Shown here: in pieces, positions 50,844 through 57,491 of the stretch
Layout: each line of letters starts with the position of its first letter
Position numbering within the stretch: the stretch's first letter is position 1
NCBI RefSeq assembly: GCF_035552695.1
Contig: NZ_DASZKT010000276.1
Span: forward strand, 1-64,000
Direction: 5' to 3'
From: Actinospica sp035552695
GTDB taxonomy: Bacteria; Actinomycetota; Actinomycetes; Streptomycetales; Catenulisporaceae
DNA: 64,000 nt
Notes under the pieces: generated by a model
Told to the model about the DNA's origin: nothing
Database searches by the model: none
What the model saw: only the letters and a program-made list of their open reading frames with translations
Program-made: the position numbers and the translations under genes

Positions 50844-52184
50844 ATGCGCGTCCTGATTCTCTTGTCCCTCCTGTTCCCGCTCGCGGCGGGACCGCTGGCC
50901 CGCGCCGTGTCCGCGCGGGTGCAGCCTCAACTCGCCACGTGGCTGATGGCAGGTGGCGCGCTGCTGCTCGCGGGGACGAGTTGCGGTGCGCTCGGCCTGC
51001 TTGTTCTCTCGCCCCTGGTGCGCATGACGTGGCTCGCGCGGCTCGGGCACTGGTCCTCGTCCATCGTCGTGGGCGCGGGACTGCCGGGCGGATGGACGTC
51101 GCTGGTGGCGGCGATCGCGCTGGGCGCGGCGCTGCTCGCGGCGGCGGCGTTCGCCGTGCGGCGGGGGCGGGCGTTGGCCAACGCGTGGCAGCACGCGCAG
51201 TCGCTCCCCGGGCGTGCGGAGCTCGTCGTCACGGGCGACGCGGCTGCCGATGCTTACGCGGTGCCGGGACGGCCGGGGCGGATCGTCGTGTCGACGGGGA
51301 TGCTCGGCGTACTGGACGACCGCGGCCGGGCGGCGCTGCTCGCCCACGAACGCGCGCACCTGACTGGCCGCCATCACTGGTTCACCGCGGTCGCACGCCT
51401 CGCCGCAGCGGCGAATCCACTGGTCAGGCCGCTCGCGTCGGCGGTCGAGTATTCGGTCGAGCGCTGGGCGGACGAGTCAGCCGCGGCGGCCGTCGGCGAC
51501 CGGCAACTTGTGGCGCGCGCTATCGCCAGCGCGGCGCTCGCGGCCAAGGCGACCAAGGCCGGGACCGGTACCGCAATAGCCGGTGCCCTCGGGATGGTCG
51601 ACTCGGAAACCTGTGCGCGAGTAAGTGGCCGTCGGCGGATGGCCGGACTCGACGAGTCGGGACAACGGCGACTGGGATGGTTCCGCAGACACGACGACCG
51701 GCCGGGCACCGGAACCGCACAGCGGCGATTCGGACAGCAGGCGGAGCACGACGAACAGACGGTCGGCGCGCCGGGACGACGCCGATTCGAGTGGCGCGGC
51801 GGACACGACGACCAGCCGGGCACCGGAACCGCACAGCAGCGACTCGGACAGCAGGCGGAGTACGGCGAACAGACGGTCGCCGCGGCGGGACGACGGCGAT
51901 TCGCACGGCGTGGCGGACACGACGAACAGACGGTCGGCGCGGCGGGACGACGGCGGTTCGGGTGGGGGGCCGGGCGCGATGATCAGTTGGCGGGGGCCGG
52001 GCCGGTGCCGCGGCGGGTGGCGGCGCTGCTGACGTCCGCGCCTACGCCGCGGCGCGGGCTGCCGACGCTGACGGCGACCCTGCTCTTCCTCGGTGCGGTG
52101 GCGATCTGCGCGCTGGTGGCGGCGGACCACCTGCAGGATCTGCTCTCGCTCGCGCACGCCACCGCGGAGCGAAGCATGGGCTGA
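50844..52184 (+). CDS. M56 (BlaR1/MecR1-like) membrane metallopeptidase with repeat insert
   Basis: 446 residues. Four membrane segments (about 3-18, 32-52, 75-100 and 400-420) flank a cytoplasmic zinc peptidase with HERAH in LLAHERAHLTGRHHW and a downstream ERWADESAA Glu. The family senses cell-wall stress and cleaves BlaI; there is no penicillin-binding sensor domain here, as in many actinobacterial members. Residues about 255-385 are low-complexity repeats (GRRRFGRRGGHDEQTVG-like and GTGTAQQRLGQQAE units) inserted before the last helix. It forms an operon with the BlaI gene. Confidence 0.85.
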   Translation: MRVLILLSLLFPLAAGPLARAVSARVQPQLATWLMAGGALLLAGTSCGALGLLVLSPLVRMTWLARLGHWSSSIVVGAGLPGGWTSLVAAIALGAALLAAAAFAVRRGRALANAWQHAQSLPGRAELVVTGDAAADAYAVPGRPGRIVVSTGMLGVLDDRGRAALLAHERAHLTGRHHWFTAVARLAAAANPLVRPLASAVEYSVERWADESAAAAVGDRQLVARAIASAALAAKATKAGTGTAIAGALGMVDSETCARVSGRRRMAGLDESGQRRLGWFRRHDDRPGTGTAQRRFGQQAEHDEQTVGAPGRRRFEWRGGHDDQPGTGTAQQRLGQQAEYGEQTVAAAGRRRFARRGGHDEQTVGAAGRRRFGWGAGRDDQLAGAGPVPRRVAALLTSAPTPRRGLPTLTATLLFLGAVAICALVAADHLQDLLSLAHATAERSMG

Positions 52185-52500
52185 GGGGCTAGGGGTTAGC
52201 GGTGAGCGGCAGGAGTGCGGAGCGGAGCCGCGGGTCGGTCGGCACCCCACGGCGGAGCGAAGCATGGGCTGAGGGGTTAGGGGTTAGGGGTTAGCGGTGA
52301 GCGCTCAGGAGTGCATGGTCAGAAGTGCGCGCTCAGGAGTGCGGAGCGGAGCCGCCGGTCGGTCGGCACGCCACAGCGGAGCGAAGCACGGGCAGGAGCT
52401 AACGGTTAGCGGTGAGCGCTCAGGAGTGCACGGTCAGAAGCGCACGGTCAGAAGTGCGCGCTCAGGAGTGCACGGTCAGGAGTGCGGGGCGGAGCCACAG
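52160..52500. repeat. non-coding direct repeats copied from the M56 gene end
   Basis: GCGGAGCGAAGCATGGGCTG occurs at the M56 3' end (52164) and again at 52252, with a diverged copy at 52376. Between them GTTAGCGGTGAGCGCTCAGG, GGTCAGAAGTGCGCGCTCAG and GGAGTGCGGAGCGGAGCCGC are repeated two or more times. Three GGGGTTA units lie at 52273-52293. No gene is supported between 52185 and 52711. Confidence 0.85.
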
Positions 52501-52644
52501 CGCCGGTCGGCGCGAACCCTCGGCGGGTCTCGTCCAGCCCTCTCGCCCCCTCCCCCACACCGGCCCCGGCCTCCCACTTCACCCCTTCACAGAATCCGCA
52601 CAAGCGCGCCGCGCCGCTATCGTCCCCCGGCACGGTCCTGATCC

Positions 52645-52679
52645 TCTACACTGCTGTAGAAGTTCTACAGCAGTGTAGA
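52645..52679. promoter_or_regulatory. perfect 35-bp palindrome before dedA (candidate BlaI operator)
   Basis: Arms 52645-52661 and 52663-52679 are perfectly complementary around one base. Each arm holds a CTACA...TGTAG pair (CTACACTGCTGTAG and CTACAGCAGTGTAG), matching the TACA/TGTA core of BlaI-type operators. It ends 32 bp before the DedA ATG. There is no T tract, so an operator is likelier than a terminator. Confidence 0.65.
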
Positions 52680-52711
52680 TTTGATTTCGACTCGTCCGGA
52701 GGCTTCCGCCC

Positions 52712-53359
52712 ATGCACGACCTGGCGTTCAATCCGCTCAGCGCGAACGGTTATCTGTCCAGCCTGGGCGCCTTCGGCGTCTTTCTTGTCCTGTTCGCGGA
52801 GACGGGCCTGCTGATCGGGTTCTTCCTGCCGGGCGATTCGCTGCTGTTCACGGCCGGGCTGCTGTGCACGACGTCGGCCAGCGGAAGCGTGCACCTCAAT
52901 CTCGGGGCGGTGCTGCCGGCCGCGGCGGCGGGGGCGCTGCTCGGGGCGCAGGCGGGCTACTGGCTTGGGAAGCGCGGCGGGCGGACGCTGCTCGCGCGCA
53001 GCAGCAACAAGCACCTGCAGCGCGGCGTGGACCGGGCGGAGGAGATCCTGGACCAGTACGGGCACGGCAAGGCGATCGTGCTCGCGCGCTTCATCCCGGT
53101 CGTGCGCACGGTGCTCAACCCGCTCGCCGGGATCCTCGAGGTGCCCACCCGCACATTCGCGATCTGGCAGGCGGCCGGCGGCCTGGTCTGGTCGATCGGC
53201 GTCACCCTCGCCGGGTACGCGCTCGGCTCCAGCATCCCGAGCATCGACAAGTACCTGCTGCCGATCATCGCGGTGATCGTCGTCGTCTCGCTGATCCCGC
53301 TCGCGCTCGAAATATTCCGCTCGCGCCGTGATGGAGAGGGTAAGCGCAGCGAGGGCTGA
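52712..53359 (+). CDS. DedA-family membrane protein
   Basis: 215 residues. DedA proteins are probable lipid carriers (undecaprenyl-phosphate or other phospholipid flippases) and affect envelope integrity. Family motifs: FAETGLLIGFFLPGDSLLFT, GAQAGYWLGKRGG, and the conserved Arg/Pro of ARFIPVVRTVLNPLAGI. Four to five helices; ATG follows GGAGG. It overlaps or abuts the PAP2-phosphatase gene, so the two form an envelope-lipid pair under the palindromic operator upstream. Confidence 0.9.
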   Translation: MHDLAFNPLSANGYLSSLGAFGVFLVLFAETGLLIGFFLPGDSLLFTAGLLCTTSASGSVHLNLGAVLPAAAAGALLGAQAGYWLGKRGGRTLLARSSNKHLQRGVDRAEEILDQYGHGKAIVLARFIPVVRTVLNPLAGILEVPTRTFAIWQAAGGLVWSIGVTLAGYALGSSIPSIDKYLLPIIAVIVVVSLIPLALEIFRSRRDGEGKRSEG

Positions 53360-53385
53360 GAGCGGAGGGCGCCATGAGCACGATC

Positions 53386-53465
53386 TTGAACAATGCGACC
53401 TTGAACAGCGCGACCTTGGACAGGGCACGACCTTGAGCAACGTGACTTCGAACAATGTGACTTCA
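53386..53465. repeat. 15-bp minisatellite at the PAP2 gene start
   Basis: Units TTGAACAATGCGACC (53386), TTGAACAGCGCGACC (53401), TTGGACAGGGCACGACC (53416, 17 bp), TTGAGCAACGTGACT (53433) and TCGAACAATGTGACT (53448). The two extra bases in the third unit put the well-placed ATG at 53374 out of frame with PAP2; that ATG frame ends in TGA at 53434. Confidence 0.85.
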
Positions 53466-54068
53466 ATCGACGACGGCTGGTATCGCGACGTCACTGATTT
53501 CGCCCAGCACACGCGGTGGCTGGACGGGACGATGAGCTTCCTGACGGTGGCTCTGATCGTGATCCTGGCGGGCACCGTCGTCGGCGCGGGCTTCTGGGCG
53601 TGGCGGCGCGACGACCGGGTACGGCTTGCGGCCGCCGTATGGACCCTGATCGGTAGCGGGCTCAGCGTGGCCTGCGGGCTGCTGCTCAAGCAGGTCTTCC
53701 GCGAGGCGCGGCCCTGCCTCGCGCTCCAGCATGTGACGACCGTCCAGGCGTGTCCCGGGCCGACGGACTACTCGTTTCCGTCGGACCACACGATCGTGGC
53801 GGCGGCGTTCGCGGCCGGACTGTGGCTGATCGACCGCCGACTCGGCGCGATCGGCACGGCCCTGGCGCTGGTGGAGGGCTTCTCGCGGGTCTATCTCGGG
53901 CAGCACTATCCGCACGACGTGATCGCAGCGATGCTTCTCAGCGGCCTGATCGTGCTCGGCGGCTGGCGGCTGGTGAGCGGCCTCGGCCTGGTCGCCCGCG
54001 TGACGCGCCGCGCGGGCGGCCTGGCCGAGGCCGAGAGATCCTCGGATCAGTGCTCTACCAGCGGTTGA
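53433..54068 (+). CDS. PAP2-family lipid phosphatase
   Basis: About 211 residues. The start is uncertain: TTG 53433, GTG 53442 or 53457, or ATG 53328 inside dedA; TTG 53433 has an AGGG 7 bases upstream. Catalytic motifs are intact: KQVFREARP, YSFPSDHT and SRVYLGQHYPHDV. The protein has about five helices and would dephosphorylate undecaprenyl pyrophosphate or phosphatidic acid outside the membrane. Placed directly after dedA, it suggests recycling of lipid carrier. The minisatellite at its 5' end may alter translation. Confidence 0.85.
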   Translation: MSNVTSNNVTSIDDGWYRDVTDFAQHTRWLDGTMSFLTVALIVILAGTVVGAGFWAWRRDDRVRLAAAVWTLIGSGLSVACGLLLKQVFREARPCLALQHVTTVQACPGPTDYSFPSDHTIVAAAFAAGLWLIDRRLGAIGTALALVEGFSRVYLGQHYPHDVIAAMLLSGLIVLGGWRLVSGLGLVARVTRRAGGLAEAERSSDQCSTSG

Positions 54069-55110
54069 AGGATTCGAACTCGTGGCTGAACTCCCAGGTG
54101 GACTGCGCCACGCCGGAGCAGTTGTCGGCACCGGCGGTGCCGACGCAGCCGCCGTTGTCCCGCTCCAGGGCCCAGAATGAGAGCTCGGCGATGCCGGTCC
54201 TGGTCGCCCAGCTCTTCACGTACGCGGCGTCGGCCGTGGTGAAGACCTCGGGCGGGCCGTAGTCGTCGATGCCGGCCATCTCGGTGATGCCGAGCATGTG
54301 CCACAACTGCTCGGTGGACTTGTGCGGGTAGATCGTCTTGAGCTGGTCGACGACGGCGGTGGCCGCGGTGACGGTGTCCTGGGCCATCTCGTGCGGCTGG
54401 CCGTCATAGTAGTCGAACGTCATGATGTTGACGATGTCGATGCGGGCGTGGTTGGCGACGGCGCTCTGCAGCACGTATTCGCCGTCCGGGACGTCGAGCC
54501 CACTCACGTTCGTGCCGATCGTGTACACGAACTGCACGGTGCGGTGCTGGCATGCGGCCCACTTCTCGACGAGCGCGATCGCCTGGTTGCGCCGGTCGAT
54601 ACCCGCCTTGTTCGACTGCGAGTTGCCCTCGACGTCGAAGTCGAGCCGGGTGACGCCGTAGGTGGTGATGACCTGCTCGTAGTCGGCGGCGATCTTCGCG
54701 ACGTCGGTGCAGCTGTCGGCGATCTCCATGCCGTTGTAGTCGGCGGCGGCGCCGCCGAAGGACGGGATGACGTCGCCGCCGTGGGCGCGGATCTCGTCGA
54801 TCGACTTGCCGTATGTGGAGTACGCGATCGGGGTAGACGCGTTGCCGTTCCAGTCGATGTCGCAGGACCCTGGGGCCGGGGTCTGGATGAACGCGAGCGT
54901 GAGGTATTTGTCGCCGGACTCGGCCGCGAGCACGGCCGGGTCGTCGGTGGTGTAGCCCTCGAAGTACGGGGCGAAGATGTGTGCGGGCAGCGGGCGCGCC
55001 TGCCAGTCCGTGCCCTGATGAGCCGAGGAGGCGGCGGAGGCGACGGCGGGTCCGGCGGCAGCGAGGACGGCCGCGGCCAGCACCGTGCCGGCGGTGCGGA
55101 GTGGGTTCAC
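54055..55110 (-). CDS. secreted GH18-family chitinase-like glycosidase
   Basis: 351 residues from GTG 55110, which has AGGGAGA upstream. Signal peptide VNPLRTAGTVLAAAVLAAAG, cleaved near ASA. The GH18 TIM barrel follows: APYFEGYTTD (strand 1), YLTLAFIQTP, VIPSFGGAAAD (SxGG), catalytic RLDFDVEG (DxDxE on strand 4), IVNIMTFDYYDG (strand 6) and ELSFWALERDNGG. The Glu acid is therefore present. It hydrolyses chitin or related N-acetylglucosamine polymers outside the cell. Its 3' end overlaps the PAP2 gene tail to tail by 14 bp. An upstream ATG at 55134 lies inside a dyad and is less likely. Confidence 0.92.
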   Translation of the reverse strand: MNPLRTAGTVLAAAVLAAAGPAVASAASSAHQGTDWQARPLPAHIFAPYFEGYTTDDPAVLAAESGDKYLTLAFIQTPAPGSCDIDWNGNASTPIAYSTYGKSIDEIRAHGGDVIPSFGGAAADYNGMEIADSCTDVAKIAADYEQVITTYGVTRLDFDVEGNSQSNKAGIDRRNQAIALVEKWAACQHRTVQFVYTIGTNVSGLDVPDGEYVLQSAVANHARIDIVNIMTFDYYDGQPHEMAQDTVTAATAVVDQLKTIYPHKSTEQLWHMLGITEMAGIDDYGPPEVFTTADAAYVKSWATRTGIAELSFWALERDNGGCVGTAGADNCSGVAQSTWEFSHEFESFNRW

Positions 55111-55133
55111 GGATCTCCCTATGCAGCAACGCA

Positions 55134-55150
55134 TAAGGAAGGTTTCCTTA
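55134..55150. promoter_or_regulatory. dyad upstream of the GH18 gene
   Basis: TAAGGAA and TTCCTTA are perfect 7-bp arms around GGT, 23 bp upstream of the GTG start. AGGAAA/TTTCCT dyads of this kind occur before secreted hydrolase genes of streptomycetes, as far as I recall. The regulator is not known to me. Confidence 0.5.
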
Positions 55151-55201
55151 CGCGTGCGGGGGACTCTAGGATCCACGCCACGGGGTGTCAAGGGTGGGGG
55201 T

Positions 55202-55729
55202 TCAGGCGGCGAGCGACGCGAGGATCCGGGCCACGGTCGCGTCCGGTGTCATGTCCGCGGAGATCGGCACGTCCAGCACGTGCTCCTCGGGTGCGGGCGC
55301 CTCGAGATCACGGTACTGACTCGCCAGCAGATCCGCCGGGAAGAAATGCCCCTCGCGAGCCCGCAGGCGCTCGCTGACCACGTCGTACGGCACATCCAGG
55401 AACACGAAGCGCAGGTTCGCCCGTGCCGACGACCGCCCCGATCGCAACTCGTCGCGGTACGTGCGCTTGAGTGCCGAGCAGCTGACGACGGCGGACCTTC
55501 CGGCGGCCGTCGTCTCGTCTATGAACGCGCCGATGGCGGCCAGCCACGGAGCCCGGTCGGCATCGGTCAGCGGCCGGCCCGAGGCCATTTTGGCGACGTT
55601 CGCGGCGGGATGGAACGCGTCGGCCTCGGCGTACGCCCAGCCGAGGCGCTTCGCGAGCAGCGTGCCGATCGTCGTCTTGCCGCTGCCGGACACGCCGCAC
55701 ACGAGCAGTACGGGCACGGGTATCGACAT
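55202..55729 (-). CDS. gntK: gluconokinase
   Basis: 175 residues from ATG 55729. Phosphorylates gluconate to 6-phosphogluconate for the pentose-phosphate or Entner-Doudoroff route. Walker A is VCGVSGSGKTTIGTLL; the family signature EADAFHPAANVAKMASGRPL (substrate site) and VSCSALKRTYRDELR, VYLD-like FVFLDVP and AREGHFFPADLLASQ segments are all present. Length is normal. It is cytoplasmic. It lies alone, divergent from the T-box/AspRS unit; no gluconate permease is adjacent. Confidence 0.93.
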   Translation of the reverse strand: MSIPVPVLLVCGVSGSGKTTIGTLLAKRLGWAYAEADAFHPAANVAKMASGRPLTDADRAPWLAAIGAFIDETTAAGRSAVVSCSALKRTYRDELRSGRSSARANLRFVFLDVPYDVVSERLRAREGHFFPADLLASQYRDLEAPAPEEHVLDVPISADMTPDATVARILASLAA

Positions 55730-55840
55730 GATCGGTGACTCTACGCCCTTGGAACGACGGGGCCACGAACAGGGTCGAGTCCACCGCGCGAAAGAATGTG
55801 TTTGTACCGGTGGGTGAGCATGCAGTAGCGTCTTCGCAAC

Positions 55841-56108
55841 GCGCTGACGGAGACGAGTAGCCGACCGACCAGGCATGCGGAGAGAGCCGCCCCGAGGCTG
55901 AGAGGGTGGACCTGCCCCGGCCGGCGAAGACCCTCCCGAGTGCGGGGAGGAACGGAGCCGCACGGCGACCGATGCCCCGCCGGCCGGCCCCCGTCATCGG
56001 GCCGTTTCGAGGCCGCCGCCCACCACCCGGCAGCGGCGGCGAAAGTGCGGTGGCACCGCGAGTCCCCTTCTCGCCCGCACTCCCAAGGGATCACCACACA
56101 TGTGAAGG
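55841..56108 (+). ncRNA. T-box riboswitch leader with GAC (Asp) specifier
   Basis: Stem I base GCGCT (55841-55845) pairs with AGTGC (55939-55943). The loop-E-like AGTA after GACG (55852-55859) faces GAA then GAC (specifier 55929-55931), above which GCCG pairs with CGGC. The AG-rich apical part (GCGGAGAGAGCCGC, GCTGAGAGGGTGG) is typical. The T-box itself is AAAGTGCGGTGGCACCGCGA at 56042-56061; its TGGC (56051-56054) is complementary to the GCCA 3' end of tRNA-Asp. CCTTC at 56067-56071 can pair with the ribosome site GAAGG (56104-56108), and no T tract is seen, so control is probably translational. The region 55730-55840 shows nothing else. Confidence 0.8.
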
Positions 56109-56114
56109 CCTGTG

Positions 56115-57437
56115 ATGTTGATCTCCACCACTTCCGCCACCCGCGTGCTCGCGGCCCGACTGCCCGAACACGCGGGCGAGCCGGTGACCGTCGAGGGCTG
56201 GCTGCATCGGCGGCGCACCCTGAAATCCGTCACCTTCCTCGTCCTGCGCGACCGCACCGGCCTGGTCCAGGCCGTGCTGACCACGCCCGAGCAACTCGCC
56301 GCCGTCGAGGGCGTCGGCGAGGAGACCGTGCTGCGGGTCAGCGGCGTGGCGACCGCGAACGAGCAGGCACCCGGCGGCCTCGAACTGACCGAGCCGAGCG
56401 TGACCGTGCTCTCCAGCCGCGCCGCGCCCACGCCCTTCGACCTGTATCGGCCGACCGTTCCCGCGACGCTGCCGACGATCCTGGACCACGCCCCCGTCGC
56501 CCTGCGGCACCCGCGGCTGCGCGCTCCGCACGTGATCGCGGCCGCGTCCGTGGCCGGGTATCGCGCTGCGCTGGACGGGCTCGGTTTCACCGAGATCCAC
56601 ACGCCGAAGATCGTGGGTTCGGCGACCGAGACCGGGGCGAACGTCTTCGGGATCGACTATTTCGGCACCCGCGCGTACCTCGCGCAGTCCCCGCAGTTCT
56701 TCAAGCAGATGATGGTCGGGGTGTTCGAGCGCGTATACGAGACGGGCCCGGTCTTCCGCGCCGAGCCGAGCGACACGGCGCGTCACCTTGCGCAGTACAC
56801 GTCGCTGGACGCCGAACTGGGCTTCATCAGGGACCACCACGACGTGATGGGCGTGCTGAGCGCGGCCGTGGCCGGGATGATCGGCGCGGTGCGCGAGCGG
56901 GCCGGCGCGGAGTGCGAGCTGTTGGAGGCGCGACTGCCTGCGATTCCGTCGCGGATCCCGGAGATTCATTTCGCGGACGCGCAGAAGCTGCTGGCCGCGC
57001 ACACCGCCGAGGACCCGCGCGGCGAGCCCGACCTGGCTCCGGCGCACGAGCGGTGGCTGTGCGAGTGGGCGATGCGCGAGCACGGGAGCGAATTTCTGTT
57101 CGTCACCGGGTATCCGCTGCGCAAAAGGCCGTTCTATACGCATCCGGAGCCGGACCGGCCGGAGTACTCGAACAGCTTCGACCTGCTGTTTCGCGGACTG
57201 GAGATCGTGACCGGCGGGCAGCGGCTGCACAGGTACGAGGACTACGTCGCGGCGCTCGCGGCACGTGGTGAGGGCGTCGAGGCGTACGAGGGCTACCTGC
57301 AGGCGTTCCAGCACGGGATGCCGCCGCACGGCGGGTTCGCGCTGGGATTGGAGCGCTGGGTGGCGAGGCTGATCGGCGTGGAGAACGTGCGGCTCGCGAC
57401 GCTTTTCCCGCGCGACATCACGCGGCTCAGTCCCTGA
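56115..57437 (+). CDS. archaeal-type aspartyl-tRNA synthetase (Asp or Asp/Asn)
   Basis: 440 residues from ATG 56115. It charges tRNA with aspartate; many enzymes of this type also charge tRNA-Asn for later amidation. It has an N-terminal OB-fold (TVEGWLHRRRTLKSVTFLVL), then a class II core with motif 2 GPVFRAEPSDTARHLAQYTS and motif 3 GFALGLERWVARLI, and QSPQFFKQMMV for Asp binding. It lacks the GAD insert of the usual bacterial AspRS, so it is the shorter archaeal/eukaryal type. The His in GWLH is what I would expect of non-discriminating forms, but this is from memory. It is under the T-box upstream. Confidence 0.92.
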   Translation: MLISTTSATRVLAARLPEHAGEPVTVEGWLHRRRTLKSVTFLVLRDRTGLVQAVLTTPEQLAAVEGVGEETVLRVSGVATANEQAPGGLELTEPSVTVLSSRAAPTPFDLYRPTVPATLPTILDHAPVALRHPRLRAPHVIAAASVAGYRAALDGLGFTEIHTPKIVGSATETGANVFGIDYFGTRAYLAQSPQFFKQMMVGVFERVYETGPVFRAEPSDTARHLAQYTSLDAELGFIRDHHDVMGVLSAAVAGMIGAVRERAGAECELLEARLPAIPSRIPEIHFADAQKLLAAHTAEDPRGEPDLAPAHERWLCEWAMREHGSEFLFVTGYPLRKRPFYTHPEPDRPEYSNSFDLLFRGLEIVTGGQRLHRYEDYVAALAARGEGVEAYEGYLQAFQHGMPPHGGFALGLERWVARLIGVENVRLATLFPRDITRLSP

Positions 57438-57491
57438 CCGGCTCAGGGAGCTGTCTCATTCCAGGCAGCTCCCTGACAGGCTCCGTGATAT

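Noticed and set aside
52273..52293. Three GGGGTTA units resembling a telomeric repeat
   Set aside because: Only three units inside a larger local repeat array in the middle of the window; bacterial linear replicons do not use such repeats.
52645..52679. The 35-bp palindrome as a terminator
   Set aside because: It is AT-rich compared with local terminators, lacks a T tract, and lies 32 bp before a start codon rather than after a gene.
54055..55110. GH18, GH92 and GNAT genes as parts of one glycan-use cluster
   Set aside because: They are far apart, on different transcripts and have different candidate operators.
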